This document shows positions 1 to 7,762 of a DNA stretch of 64,000 bases, piece by piece; the first letter of the stretch is position 1, and each line of letters begins with the position of its first letter. A program made the translations under genes and the position numbers. The notes beneath the pieces are model-generated. The model was not told the DNA's origin and made no database searches. It saw nothing but the letters and a program-made list of their open reading frames with translations. Origin of the DNA: Polaribacter marinus (GTDB taxonomy: Bacteria > Bacteroidota > Bacteroidia > Flavobacteriales > Flavobacteriaceae); contig NZ_JAKQYM010000001.1 of the NCBI RefSeq assembly GCF_022662535.1, positions 372,001 to 436,000 of the forward strand. The letters run 5' to 3'.

Positions 1-228
1 TTTGTTTATAAAGCTCCTTTTGATAATGGACTAACAGAGCATGAGTTAGATCATGTGATGATTGGTTATTTTGATGAAAGCCCAATACTTAACAAAGAAG
101 AGGTAGAAGACTTTAAATGGATGTTGTTGGAAGACGTAAAACTTGATATGGAGAAAAATCCATCAGTTTATACAGAATGGTTTAAAATTATATTTGATAA
201 ATCTTTTGAAAAATTAAGAAATGCCTAG
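1..228 (+). CDS. idi: Isopentenyl-diphosphate delta-isomerase, C-terminal part (cut by window edge)
   Basis: The frame is open from base 1 to a TAG at 226-228 (75 residues); the start lies outside the window. The visible end has the EHELDHVMIGYFD stretch and a following acidic/Trp segment (EDFKWM), the usual C-terminal half of Nudix-type (type I) IPP isomerase. The two glutamates of E-H-E would be the metal ligands of that family. The enzyme interconverts IPP and DMAPP for isoprenoid (menaquinone, carotenoid) synthesis in the cytosol. It overlaps queD by 8 bp, so the two are probably co-transcribed. Without the Nudix box in view the call rests on the C-terminus only. Confidence 0.85.
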   Translation, partial: FVYKAPFDNGLTEHELDHVMIGYFDESPILNKEEVEDFKWMLLEDVKLDMEKNPSVYTEWFKIIFDKSFEKLRNA

Positions 229-634
229 AGTAACCGTACATAGAAAAGCACATTTTAATGCAGCTCATAGATTGCATAGAAAAGATTGGTCTGTAGAAAA
301 GAATTTTGAAGTTTTTGGGAAATGCAGTAATCCTAATTACCATGGACATAATTATGAATTAGTTGTTTCTGTTACAGGAGAAATAGACAAGGAAACTGGA
401 TTTGTAATGGATTTGGCTATTTTAAGAAGATTGATAAAATCAGAAATAGAAGAGACTTTAGATCATAAAAATTTGAATGTAGAGGTTGACGAATTTAAAG
501 ACTTGAATCCTACTGCAGAAAACATTTCTGTAGTTATTTATAATAAACTAAGAGAAAAAATTAGCCAGGATTTAGAATTATCTATAAAGTTATATGAAAC
601 TCCTCGTAATTTTGTAACTTATTCAGGAGAATAA
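221..634 (+). CDS. queD: 6-carboxytetrahydropterin synthase / 6-pyruvoyl-tetrahydropterin synthase family
   Basis: 137 residues, the normal length for a single-domain QueD/PTPS. Zinc-binding histidines are H16 (in FNAAHRLH) and H41/H43 (YHGHNY); the catalytic cysteine is C35 in FGKCSNPNYHGH. PTAENIS and YETPRN near the C-terminus are also family motifs. QueD acts on dihydroneopterin triphosphate at the first committed step of queuosine/7-deazaguanine synthesis; PTPS homologues instead make pterin cofactors, and sequence alone does not fully separate the two. The ATG lies 8 bp inside the end of idi and manA follows after 9 bp, so it sits in an operon whose members are not functionally linked to it. 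Confidence 0.9.
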   Translation: MPRVTVHRKAHFNAAHRLHRKDWSVEKNFEVFGKCSNPNYHGHNYELVVSVTGEIDKETGFVMDLAILRRLIKSEIEETLDHKNLNVEVDEFKDLNPTAENISVVIYNKLREKISQDLELSIKLYETPRNFVTYSGE

Positions 635-643
635 AGAAAAATA

Positions 644-1615
644 ATGAAGCAACTATTAAAGTTTCAACCCATTCTAAAAGATAAAATTTGGGGGGGAGAA
701 AAACTAATCTCTCTTTTAAATAAAAAATCAAATAGAAAAGATATTGGAGAAAGTTGGGAAATTTCTGATGTAGAAGGAGATACTTCTGTGGTTGTGAATG
801 GAAAATTATCAGGAAAAGATTTAAAACAACTTATTTTAGAGTTTAAGTCTGATTTAGTAGGTCATAAGGTTTATCAACATTTTGGAGAAAAATTCCCAAT
901 TTTAATTAAGTTTATAGATGCTAAAGATGCACTAAGTATTCAATTGCATCCTAATGACGATTTAGCTAAAAAACGCCATAATTCATTTGGAAAAACAGAA
1001 ATGTGGTATGTAATGCAAGCAGATAAAAAAGCCAATTTAATTGTTGGTTTTCAAAAAGAAATTACATCAACAGAATATTTAGAACATTTAAAAAATAAAA
1101 CGTTGTTAGATGTTTTAAATGTAGATGAAGTCAATAAAGGCGATGTTTACTTTATTCCATCGGGAAGAGTACATGCAATAGGTGCTGGAGTTTTATTGGC
1201 GGAAATTCAACAAACATCTAATATTACGTACAGAATTTACGATTGGGATAGACCAAATCCTGATGGAACGTTTAGAGAACTACATACAGAAGAAGCAATT
1301 GATGCTATAGATTATTCAGCTCAAAATTCTTACAAGTCAGTATATTCTAAAGAAGAAAATACTCCTTCAGAAATTGTTTCTTGCCCATATTTTACAACAA
1401 ATGTTTTACCAATAAAAGGCAAGATATCTATCAATCATAATAATAAAGATAGTTTTGTGATTTATATGTGCGTAGAAGGTAGTGTAACGTTTCACTATGA
1501 TAATCAAACAGAAAAACTAGAAATGGGTGAAACCATTTTAGTGCCTGCTTGTATTAAAGCAATTGAGATTTTTTCTGAAGAAAAATCAGAATTATTAGAA
1601 GTGTATATTAAATAA
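644..1615 (+). CDS. manA: Mannose-6-phosphate isomerase, class I
   Basis: 323 residues, matching the short Bacillus-like class I phosphomannose isomerases. Cupin metal ligands are visible: Q100 and H102 in IQLHP, E119 in GKTEMW, and H177 in SGRVHAIG. The [15 protein letters not shown] segment (about 189-203) carries the active-site arginine region. The enzyme interconverts fructose-6-phosphate and mannose-6-phosphate in the cytosol, feeding GDP-mannose and surface glycan synthesis. The ATG is 9 bp after queD, and kdsB follows 5 bp after its stop. Placement beside kdsB suggests a role in envelope sugar supply. Confidence 0.93.
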   Translation: MKQLLKFQPILKDKIWGGEKLISLLNKKSNRKDIGESWEISDVEGDTSVVVNGKLSGKDLKQLILEFKSDLVGHKVYQHFGEKFPILIKFIDAKDALSIQLHPNDDLAKKRHNSFGKTEMWYVMQADKKANLIVGFQKEITSTEYLEHLKNKTLLDVLNVDEVNKGDVYFIPSGRVHAIGAGVLLAEIQQTSNITYRIYDWDRPNPDGTFRELHTEEAIDAIDYSAQNSYKSVYSKEENTPSEIVSCPYFTTNVLPIKGKISINHNNKDSFVIYMCVEGSVTFHYDNQTEKLEMGETILVPACIKAIEIFSEEKSELLEVYIK

Positions 1616-1620
1616 TATTT

Positions 1621-2352
1621 ATGAAAATAATTGCAATGATTCCTGCACGTTATAGTGCTAGTCGTTTTCCAGGGAAGTTAATGAAAGACTTAGGAGGGAA
1701 ACCTGTAATTCTAAGAACTTATGAAGCAGCTTTAACAACCAATTTGTTTGATGATGTTTTTATAGTAACGGATTCTGATGTTATTTTTAAGACCATTGAA
1801 AGTGCAGGAGGGAAAGCAATTATGAGTAAAAAGGAACACGAATGTGGCTCTGATAGAATTGCAGAAGCTGTTGAAAATATAGAAGCTGATATTGTTATAA
1901 ATGTACAAGGAGATGAGCCTTTTATTGATGCCATTTCTCTTACTAAATTAATTGATGTTTTTAAAAAAGACAGCAAATATGAAATAGATTTAGCTTCTTT
2001 GAAAGTACAAATCACCGATAAAGAAGATATAGAAAACCCAAATAATGTTAAGGTAATTACAGATGTAAATAATTTAGCAATTTACTTTTCTAGAAGTGTA
2101 ATTCCTTATCATAGAGATAAAGATGTTGCGGTTAAATATTACAAACATAAAGGTGTGTATGCTTTTAGAAAACAAGCATTAATAGATTTTTACCATACAC
2201 CAATGACGCCTTTAGAAGCTGCAGAAAAGATTGAAGCAATTCGATATCAAGAAATTGGTAAAAAAATTAAAATGGTAGAAACTAATGTTGAAGCTGTTGG
2301 AATCGATACTCCAGAGGATTTAGAAAAAGCAAAAAAATATTTAGAAAAATAA
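1621..2352 (+). CDS. kdsB: 3-deoxy-manno-octulosonate cytidylyltransferase (CMP-Kdo synthetase)
   Basis: 243 residues, family length. The N-terminus [16 protein letters not shown] is the classic nucleotide-binding signature; NVQGDEPFI (about 100-108) and the [11 protein letters not shown] end are also conserved. It activates Kdo with CTP for lipid A core assembly in the cytosol, showing that this is an LPS-making Gram-negative. Its TAA shares one base with the ATG of the next gene (TAATG), implying translational coupling. Confidence 0.96.
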   Translation: MKIIAMIPARYSASRFPGKLMKDLGGKPVILRTYEAALTTNLFDDVFIVTDSDVIFKTIESAGGKAIMSKKEHECGSDRIAEAVENIEADIVINVQGDEPFIDAISLTKLIDVFKKDSKYEIDLASLKVQITDKEDIENPNNVKVITDVNNLAIYFSRSVIPYHRDKDVAVKYYKHKGVYAFRKQALIDFYHTPMTPLEAAEKIEAIRYQEIGKKIKMVETNVEAVGIDTPEDLEKAKKYLEK

Positions 2353-3044
2353 TGTACAAGAATATAAAAGTAATTGCTTTTGATGCTGATGATACTTTAT
2401 GGGTAAACGAAACTTACTTTAGAGAAGCAGAACATCAATTTTCAAAATTGCTTTCTAAATACGAAACAGAGAATAAAATAGATCAAGAGCTATTTAAAAA
2501 AGAAATTGAAAATCTAAAACTATATGGCTATGGCGTAAAAGGATTTGTCTTATCTATGGTAGAATGTGCTTTAGAGCTTTCTAATTATAATATTTCTCAA
2601 AAAACAATTGAAGCTATTTTAGAAATTGGTAAAGAAATGCTAGAAAAACCAATTGAATTATTAGAAGGAATAGAAGAAGTATTAGAAAAATTACAAGGAA
2701 AATATAAATTAATTGTTGCTACCAAAGGAGATTTATTAGATCAAGAGAGAAAGTTAGAAAAATCTAATTTACTTAAATACTTTCATCATATAGAAGTTAT
2801 GAGTGATAAGAAAAGGAAAGATTATAAAAAATTAATCAAACATTTAGATATCAAACCATCAGAATTATTAATGATTGGTAACTCATTAAAGTCAGACGTT
2901 TTACCATTAATAAACATTGGTGCTTCTGCAATTCATGTTCCTTTTCATACAACTTGGGTACATGAAGAAGTTACAAAAGAAGAGCAATCTAAAACCAATT
3001 ATAAAACAGTTTTAAATATAAAAGAAGTTTTAACGCTCTTTTAA
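2352..3044 (+). CDS. HAD-family hydrolase
   Basis: 230 residues. Motif I is FDADDTLW (nucleophile D11, general acid/base D13), motif II LIVATKG, motif III the lysine in KRKDYKK, and motif IV MIGNSLKSDV. The helical insertion between motifs I and II (about 25-100) is a C1 cap, as in YjjG-like and phosphoglycolate-type phosphatases. It probably dephosphorylates a small cytosolic metabolite; the substrate cannot be read from sequence. It is last in the idi-queD-manA-kdsB string. A link with Kdo metabolism (KdsC is also a HAD enzyme) is tempting, but this protein is longer and has a C1 cap that KdsC lacks. Confidence 0.85.
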   Translation: MYKNIKVIAFDADDTLWVNETYFREAEHQFSKLLSKYETENKIDQELFKKEIENLKLYGYGVKGFVLSMVECALELSNYNISQKTIEAILEIGKEMLEKPIELLEGIEEVLEKLQGKYKLIVATKGDLLDQERKLEKSNLLKYFHHIEVMSDKKRKDYKKLIKHLDIKPSELLMIGNSLKSDVLPLINIGASAIHVPFHTTWVHEEVTKEEQSKTNYKTVLNIKEVLTLF

Positions 3045-3054
3045 ATAAATAAAC

Positions 3055-3062
3055 TAAATTTG
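3055..3062 (+). promoter_or_regulatory. Bacteroidota -7 promoter element (TAAATTTG)
   Basis: TAAATTTG followed by C matches the TAnnTTTG(C) -7 consensus. It sits 22 bp before the ATG of the 86-aa gene. No TTTG is seen at -33. Confidence 0.55.
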
Positions 3063-3084
3063 CACCAATAAATAAAAAAAGATT

Positions 3085-3345
3085 ATGGCAAGTATAAAAA
3101 ACTTAAAAAAAGATATTAATTACGTTTTAGGAGATGTTATTGAATATACTTTAGATGTTTCAACTTTAAAAAATGAAGCTAAAAAAGGTGATGCACTTAT
3201 CGATGAAGCTATTGAAACATTTGATAGTTTAGTTGCTAAAGTAAACGACAAAAGTGTTGAGAATAAAAAAGCACATTTTAAAGCAATTAATGAAGAATTA
3301 GAAACAAAAGCTAAAAGCTTAATAGAGAAAATAAACAAGTTATAG
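3085..3345 (+). CDS. Small conserved helical protein of unknown function (86 aa)
   Basis: 86 residues, no signal peptide or membrane segment, rich in Lys/Glu/Ala with heptad-like hydrophobic spacing over about 20-84, predicting a two- or three-helix soluble bundle. Supported as a real gene by its own -7 promoter (3055-3062), a strong terminator immediately downstream (3371-3400) and monocistronic layout. It looks like one of the short orphan families common in flavobacterial genomes; I cannot name a function. Confidence 0.75.
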   Translation: MASIKNLKKDINYVLGDVIEYTLDVSTLKNEAKKGDALIDEAIETFDSLVAKVNDKSVENKKAHFKAINEELETKAKSLIEKINKL

Positions 3346-3370
3346 ACTTGAATTTTATCATTTTTTTAAG

Positions 3371-3400
3371 ACCATCATCTTTATAGATGATGGTTTTTTT
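3371..3400 (+). terminator. Intrinsic terminator of the 86-aa gene
   Basis: Perfect 10-bp stem ACCATCATCT / AGATGATGGT (3371-3380 and 3385-3394), 4-nt loop, then a T-run to 3400. Confidence 0.9.
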
Positions 3401-3402
3401 AT

Positions 3403-3410
3403 TAAATTTG
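3403..3410 (+). promoter_or_regulatory. Bacteroidota -7 promoter element (TAAATTTG)
   Basis: TAAATTTG directly after the preceding terminator, 63 bp before the ATG of the 64-aa gene. It implies an unusually long leader for this genome (about 55-60 nt). Confidence 0.45.
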
Positions 3411-3473
3411 TGTAGCTAGATATACTAAAATGTTTTAGATATCGTTTATTATTATAACTTAATTTTATTAAAA

Positions 3474-3668
3474 ATGGCTAGAGCAATGTTTGAGTACACT
3501 AAAACTGTACTAAAAAAAGTTAGTTTTAATTCAGATTTGTTTTGTAAAGAGTTAGATAAGGCTTTAAAAAGATTACTACCTTATGAAGTTGAAGAATTAA
3601 CAATTTGGTTAAAAAAGTATACAGCAAATAAACCAGAGCTATACGTTTGTATGAGCTTGATAAATTAA
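3474..3668 (+). CDS. Short conserved flavobacterial protein (64 aa), function unknown
   Basis: 64 residues, starting MARAMFEYTK with a central Lys-rich FCKELDKALKRLLPYEVEEL segment and a C-terminal YVCMSLIN. I recall near-identical short proteins in other Flavobacteriaceae (from memory, not searched), which supports reality despite the size. No signal peptide or transmembrane helix; probably a small cytosolic helical protein. It has its own promoter candidate (3403-3410) and a strong terminator at its stop codon. Confidence 0.75.
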   Translation: MARAMFEYTKTVLKKVSFNSDLFCKELDKALKRLLPYEVEELTIWLKKYTANKPELYVCMSLIN

Positions 3669-3700
3669 AAAAGGGAAGCTATTAAGCTTCCCTTTTTTTT
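3667..3700. terminator. Bidirectional terminator between convergent genes
   Basis: Stem GGGAAGCT / AGCTTCCC (3673-3680 and 3685-3692) with a 4-nt ATTA loop, flanked by A6 upstream and T8 downstream, so it works in both directions. Its T-run overlaps the stop codon of the minus-strand gene at 3699. Confidence 0.9.
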
Positions 3701-4169
3701 AGTTCTTATTGACTGTCTTTTTTCGTCTATATTTTTTCATTAAATTTCTTATAAAATCTCTTTCTGTTGATTTTAACTTTAGTATTTTTCTATATGATAA
3801 TACTTTTGTTAACTCAATATCCTGGTCTACTTTTGTGGTGTAGATTTTCTTATCTAAATCTGCAATCTTTTTCATTATCGTCTTAGCGTCATTTTCAGAA
3901 ATATTGTCAGTTCCGCCTGCGTCTTTAATTTGTGTGATTAGCTTATATTTTTCTACTCTTTCTAGTTGATGTAATTTTTCATCAAACTTATTGTAAATAG
4001 GCCAAAATTTTTGAGCTTCTTTAGAAGTTAAATTAAGTTGTTCTGTGATAAAAGCAATCTTTAAAGTTTTAATATTGGCTCCTTTAGATTCTTTTTTTTG
4101 TGCATTTGTAAAAAAGCTTGCAAAAAGAAGTACGGTTAATAATAATGCTGTTTTTTTCATTTTAATCAT
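3699..4169 (-). CDS. Periplasmic Spy/CpxP-like protein (sensor partner of ECF sigma operon)
   Basis: 156 residues with an N-terminal signal peptide (hydrophobic core about 6-20, cleavage near NAQ at 21-23). The mature protein is almost all helical and basic, with an LTSKEAQKFWPIYNKF segment (about 48-63) resembling the LTxxQ-type repeats of Spy/CpxP periplasmic chaperone-like sensors. In flavobacteria such genes accompany ECF sigma operons. It overlaps the anti-sigma-like gene by 8 bp and is last in the sigma operon, implying an envelope-stress circuit: periplasmic sensing, membrane protein, sigma factor. The biochemical role is inferred from context. Confidence 0.75.
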   Translation of the reverse strand: MIKMKKTALLLTVLLFASFFTNAQKKESKGANIKTLKIAFITEQLNLTSKEAQKFWPIYNKFDEKLHQLERVEKYKLITQIKDAGGTDNISENDAKTIMKKIADLDKKIYTTKVDQDIELTKVLSYRKILKLKSTERDFIRNLMKKYRRKKTVNKN

Positions 4170-4707
4170 TTTCTAAAATTAATGATATGTCTTCATGATT
4201 ACTTAAATAATTTTCAAGTTCATCATTGCTAATTGAGTTCGGAATTACTTCAGAATCTTCAAATTCTATATCTGTATAGGTTAGTGCTATATCGTTATCG
4301 TTTATTAGATTGATATTGTTAGAAACCCATTGTTCTACATCGTTATCATCTAATTGGTCAAAAAGGCTTAATTCTGTTTTGTTAAAAACAAGAGAATTTA
4401 AACCAATAAATAAGACTACAGAAGCTGCTGCTGCAACAGGAATAAACTTTAAGAGTCTGTCTTTTAAAGAAATTACTTTTACTTCTTTTTTTGTTGATGA
4501 AACTTTTGCTAAAATTTCATTGTCTATAGTATCAAAATAATTATCTGGAGTTTTAAAAACTGTTTTTTTAGCATGTTTCTCTTCAAACAAAAGAGTCGTA
4601 AATTGATTTTCTACCTCTTCAAAATAATTTGAAGGAGTAGAAAAACCAGTAGTTTTACCTGTTTTCTGATTTAAAAATTGAATACTATTTTTTAGATTTT
4701 TTTCCAT
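4162..4707 (-). CDS. Membrane-anchored anti-sigma-like protein
   Basis: 181 residues: a cytosolic N-terminal part (1-87), one transmembrane helix (about 88-108, VAAAASVVLFIGLNSLVF), then an acidic periplasmic tail rich in Asp/Asn. The N-terminal part contains two copies of an F-x-TP-x-NYF motif (22-29 and 51-58) each followed by an acidic helix. It lies between the ECF sigma gene and a periplasmic sensor, the expected place for an anti-sigma factor, but no ZAS zinc motif is present, so the sigma-binding role is inferred. An ECF-type promoter lies directly upstream. Confidence 0.7.
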   Translation of the reverse strand: MEKNLKNSIQFLNQKTGKTTGFSTPSNYFEEVENQFTTLLFEEKHAKKTVFKTPDNYFDTIDNEILAKVSSTKKEVKVISLKDRLLKFIPVAAAASVVLFIGLNSLVFNKTELSLFDQLDDNDVEQWVSNNINLINDNDIALTYTDIEFEDSEVIPNSISNDELENYLSNHEDISLILEND

Positions 4708-4713
4708 TCTATT

Positions 4714-4742
4714 ATTTAGACTTAACTTTTTTAAAAAGGTTT
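4714..4742 (-). promoter_or_regulatory. ECF-type promoter upstream of the anti-sigma-like gene
   Basis: Read on the minus strand: AAACCTTT, 14 bases, TCTAAAT (plus-strand AAAGGTTT 4735-4742 and ATTTAGA 4714-4720). Exactly the same two blocks with the same 14-base gap lie upstream of the sigma gene. TCTAA resembles the -10 box of RpoE-type ECF sigma factors. The ATG at 4707 is so close that a transcript would be nearly leaderless. Confidence 0.6.
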
Positions 4743-5289
4743 AATTTGTTTGTGTCTTTATATAACTTTCTATTTTCTTTACTGCATGAAAATAAGATGA
4801 TTTTAATGCTCCTACAGATGTTTCTAGTATGTCAGAGATTTCACTGTATTTTAATTCATCAAAATATTTCATGTTAAAAACTAATTGTTGTTTTTGAGGT
4901 AAAGTTGCAATTGCTTTTTGTAAAATTAATTGAATTTCATCACCAGAAAAATAAACATCACTTTCTAAAGTAGAGGCTAGTTCATTTTGTACATCAGAGA
5001 TGTCTACATTTCTTTCTTTAGCTCTTTTGTTAATAAATGTTATAGATTCATTTGTTGCAATTCTATACATCCAAGAAAAGAGTTTACTTTCTTGGTTAAA
5101 TTTATCAATATTTTTAAATATTTTTATAAAAGTATTTTGCAGCACATCATCTGCATCATCATGAGAAATTACTATTTTTCTAATGTGCCAATACAGGCGT
5201 TCTTTGTATTGCGAAATTAAATCGCGGAACGCTTTTTCTTTTGTTTGAGCATTTTTAAGCTCTTCTATAAAAGTAACTTCGTCTATCAA
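4741..5289 (-). CDS. ECF RNA polymerase sigma factor (RpoE-like)
   Basis: 182 residues with sigma region 2 at about 22-90 (core motif DADDVLQNTFIKIFKNIDKF, then WMYRIATNESI) and region 4 at about 118-176 (LPQKQQLVFNMKYFDELKYSEI and the helix-turn-helix SVGALKSSYFHAV). No region 3, as expected for ECF. The start is TTG at 5289; no ATG fits in frame. It heads an operon with a single-TM anti-sigma-like protein and a Spy-like periplasmic protein. A matched promoter pair (4714-4742, 5305-5333) suggests positive autoregulation. Confidence 0.93.
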   Translation of the reverse strand: MIDEVTFIEELKNAQTKEKAFRDLISQYKERLYWHIRKIVISHDDADDVLQNTFIKIFKNIDKFNQESKLFSWMYRIATNESITFINKRAKERNVDISDVQNELASTLESDVYFSGDEIQLILQKAIATLPQKQQLVFNMKYFDELKYSEISDILETSVGALKSSYFHAVKKIESYIKTQTN

Positions 5290-5304
5290 ATAATAGCGTT
5301 TTTT

Positions 5305-5333
5305 ATTTAGACGTTTAAAAAGAACAAAGGTTT
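5305..5333 (-). promoter_or_regulatory. ECF-type promoter upstream of the sigma factor gene
   Basis: Minus strand: AAACCTTT, 14 bases, TCTAAAT (plus-strand AAAGGTTT 5326-5333; ATTTAGA 5305-5311), identical in both blocks and gap to the element before the anti-sigma-like gene. The first block is also part of a near-palindrome CAAAGGTTTAACCTTG (5325-5340). Confidence 0.6.
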
Positions 5334-5348
5334 AACCTTGTTTTAAAA

Positions 5349-6797
5349 TTATTTTCTAGCTCTTGCTCTAGAGTATCCAAACAATCTTTTTTGTTTAATT
5401 GTTTCAGCAATTCCTTCTGGTAACATTTCTTCCCAACCGTGTTTGTTTTCTATAATCATTTTTAATACTTCTCTAGAGAAAATATCTAAAATATTTTTGT
5501 CAAAGTCATCTATATTAACAAGTTTACCATTTGTTTTAAAGAATTTATACAATTCTTTCATTCTTGGATGTACTTTTAAGTTTTCGCTATTAATATATTC
5601 TCCAGTTTCTTGATCGTGATATGGATACATATACACTTTTAAATCTCTATAGAAAAGTTTACCAAATGCTTCTAAAATTCCACCGCTGATGTCTCTATAA
5701 TATTTTTCATCAAAAATTTGAATAAGATTATAAACTCCCATTGCTAATCCCATTCTAGCTTTAGTAAATTCACTAAAATATTCAACCAATTTAAAGTACT
5801 GTTGAAAGTTTGTGATCATTACATTTTGTCCTAAAGAACAAAGTAATTCTGCTCTGTCCAAGAAATCTCTTTCATTTATTTCTCCTTCTGCTCTTAAATT
5901 ACTGAGTGTAATTTCAAAAATAATTTTTGTGTTTTTTTCATCAACTTTATTTTCAGCAAAAAAGAGTTTTTTAGATTTCTCATACATATCCATGTTAACC
6001 TTAGTAACGGGTCTAAAGCTACCACGTAGGGCTAATATGTTTTTTTTATAAAGTACGTGAGCTGGTAATAAGTTATTCCCATCAGGACCAAACATAACGG
6101 CATTGGTCATACCATTTTTAAGTAACTGTAAACTCATTAAACGGTTGTCCACATACATAAATCTTGGCCCAGAGAAATTAATCATATCAATTTCTAATTG
6201 ATCTTTATCTAAATTATCATAAAAAGATTTTACTAATTCTTTTGGATTGTCATTTAAATAAAAAGCTCCATAAATTAAGTTGACACCTAAAACGCCCAGA
6301 GTTTCTTGTTGTAGTCTGGCATCCGTTTCTTTAAAACGGAGGTGTAAAACAATTTCATTATATTCTTCTAAAGGATCTAGTTGAAAACGAATTCCTACCC
6401 AACCATGACCTTTAAACTTTTTAGCAAAATCTATTGTGGTTACTGTGTTTGCGTAACTAAAAAATAATTTATCTGGATGTTTGTGTCTACTTAAACGGTC
6501 TTCCATTAAATCAATTTCATGGCCTAACATCTTCTTTAAACGTGGTTGAGTAACATAACGTTTGTCTTCTTCAATACCGTAAATAGCATCAGAAAAATCT
6601 TTATCATATGCACTCATAGCTTTGGCAATTGTACCTGAGGCTGCACCAGATCTAAAGAAGTTACGTGCAGTTTCTTGTCCTGCTCCAATTTCAGCAAAGG
6701 TTCCGTAAATATCAGAATTTAAGTTTATTCTTAAAGCTTTACTTTTTATAGACGGTACAATGCTTATCTTTTGATCTCCTTTTAAAGAAATTGCCAT
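5349..6797 (-). CDS. Conserved 482-aa protein of unknown function
   Basis: 482 residues, cytosolic by appearance (no signal peptide or TM). The N-terminus MAISLKGDQKISIVPSIKSK and the segments GTFAEIGAGQETARNFFRSG (about 33-52), FSGPRFMYVDNRL and LRAEGEINERDFLDRAELLC are strikingly conserved-looking. I recall close homologues throughout Bacteroidota. Database names for this family are, as I recall, inconsistent (nicotinate-nucleotide adenylyltransferase, TonB-dependent receptor); neither fits, since there is no GxFxPxHxxH adenylyltransferase motif and no barrel or signal peptide. It has its own -7 promoter (6829-6836). The next gene downstream is the ECF sigma gene, with its own promoter. No function assigned. 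Confidence 0.8.
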   Translation of the reverse strand: MAISLKGDQKISIVPSIKSKALRINLNSDIYGTFAEIGAGQETARNFFRSGAASGTIAKAMSAYDKDFSDAIYGIEEDKRYVTQPRLKKMLGHEIDLMEDRLSRHKHPDKLFFSYANTVTTIDFAKKFKGHGWVGIRFQLDPLEEYNEIVLHLRFKETDARLQQETLGVLGVNLIYGAFYLNDNPKELVKSFYDNLDKDQLEIDMINFSGPRFMYVDNRLMSLQLLKNGMTNAVMFGPDGNNLLPAHVLYKKNILALRGSFRPVTKVNMDMYEKSKKLFFAENKVDEKNTKIIFEITLSNLRAEGEINERDFLDRAELLCSLGQNVMITNFQQYFKLVEYFSEFTKARMGLAMGVYNLIQIFDEKYYRDISGGILEAFGKLFYRDLKVYMYPYHDQETGEYINSENLKVHPRMKELYKFFKTNGKLVNIDDFDKNILDIFSREVLKMIIENKHGWEEMLPEGIAETIKQKRLFGYSRARARK

Positions 6798-6828
6798 AAA
6801 TATGATTTATTGATTTATTATGTGGTAA

Positions 6829-6836
6829 CAAATGTA
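6829..6836 (-). promoter_or_regulatory. Bacteroidota -7 promoter element (TACATTTG)
   Basis: Minus strand TACATTTG, 31 bp before the ATG at 6797, with a TTG 21 bp further upstream (6858-6860 as CAA on plus) as a plausible -33 element. Confidence 0.55.
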
Positions 6837-6882
6837 CTAAAATAGACACTCATCAGTCAATTTTTATCTTATTTTTGTTTTA

Positions 6883-7659
6883 ATGAAATCAAAGAAAATT
6901 AACATTACTTTTTTAGGTACAGGGACCTCACAAGGTATCCCTATGATTGCTAATAATCACCCCGTTTGTTTGTCTAAAAATAAAAAAGATAAACGTTTGC
7001 GATCCTCAATCTTAATTTCTTGGAAAACATATTCTTATGTAATAGATTGTGGTCCCGATTTTAGACAACAAATGTTAAGAGAAAATGTGCAATCTTTAAA
7101 TGGGGTTTTATTTACACATGAACATTCAGATCATACAGCTGGTTTAGATGATTTAAGACCTTTTTGTTATCAAATAGGAGAGATGCCAATTTATTTAAAC
7201 AAGAGAACCTTAGAAAGTTTAGAGCAACGTTTTCAGTATATTTTTAGTAAAGAAAATAGATACCCAGGAGCACCAAGTGTTCAGTCAAACTTAATTGAAG
7301 AAGACTCTTTTTTGTTAGAAGATTTAAAAGTAACACCTATTAATGTGATGCATGGTAATTTACCTGTTACAGGATATAGAATTGAAAATATTGCTTATTT
7401 GACAGATGTAAAACATATTTCTAAAGAAGAAAAGTTAAAGCTCAAAAATTTAGATGTTTTAATCGTAAATGCCTTAAGGATAGAAGAACATCCTACTCAT
7501 TTTAACCTGAAAGAGGCTCTAGATTTTGTTGATGAAATTCAGCCTAAAAAAGCATATTTTACTCATATAAGTCATAAATTAGGTTTTCATGAAGAGGTTT
7601 CTAAAGTGCTTCCAGAAAATGTTTTTTTAGCGTTTGATGGTTTAAAAATTGATGTTTAG
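6883..7659 (+). CDS. MBL-fold metallo-hydrolase (PhnP-like)
   Basis: 258 residues. The metallo-beta-lactamase signature THEHSDH is at 78-84, preceded by IDCGPDFRQQM (about 54-64). Further metal-ligand candidates are H in VMHGN (about 167), D in YLTDVKH and the final FTHISHKLGFH. This arrangement matches PhnP-type phosphodiesterases (cyclic phosphate or oligonucleotide substrates). Single gene between divergent and co-directional units; a TATTTTTG at 6870-6877 is only 5 bp from the ATG and would give an almost leaderless mRNA. Substrate unknown. Confidence 0.88.
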   Translation: MKSKKINITFLGTGTSQGIPMIANNHPVCLSKNKKDKRLRSSILISWKTYSYVIDCGPDFRQQMLRENVQSLNGVLFTHEHSDHTAGLDDLRPFCYQIGEMPIYLNKRTLESLEQRFQYIFSKENRYPGAPSVQSNLIEEDSFLLEDLKVTPINVMHGNLPVTGYRIENIAYLTDVKHISKEEKLKLKNLDVLIVNALRIEEHPTHFNLKEALDFVDEIQPKKAYFTHISHKLGFHEEVSKVLPENVFLAFDGLKIDV

Positions 7660-7680
7660 AAGTTTATAAACTGTTTTTTG

Positions 7681-7688
7681 TATATTTG
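7681..7688 (+). promoter_or_regulatory. Bacteroidota -7 promoter element (TATATTTG) for the GTPase operon
   Basis: TATATTTG, an exact TAnnTTTG match, 74 bp upstream of the ATG at 7763. It leaves a 5-prime leader of about 65-70 nt, longer than at most genes here. Confidence 0.5.
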
Positions 7689-7762
7689 TCAATATAGACA
7701 CTGTCTTGGGACAGAAAAAAGACTTCTACAAACCCCTAAATACTAACTCAACTTTAAAATAA

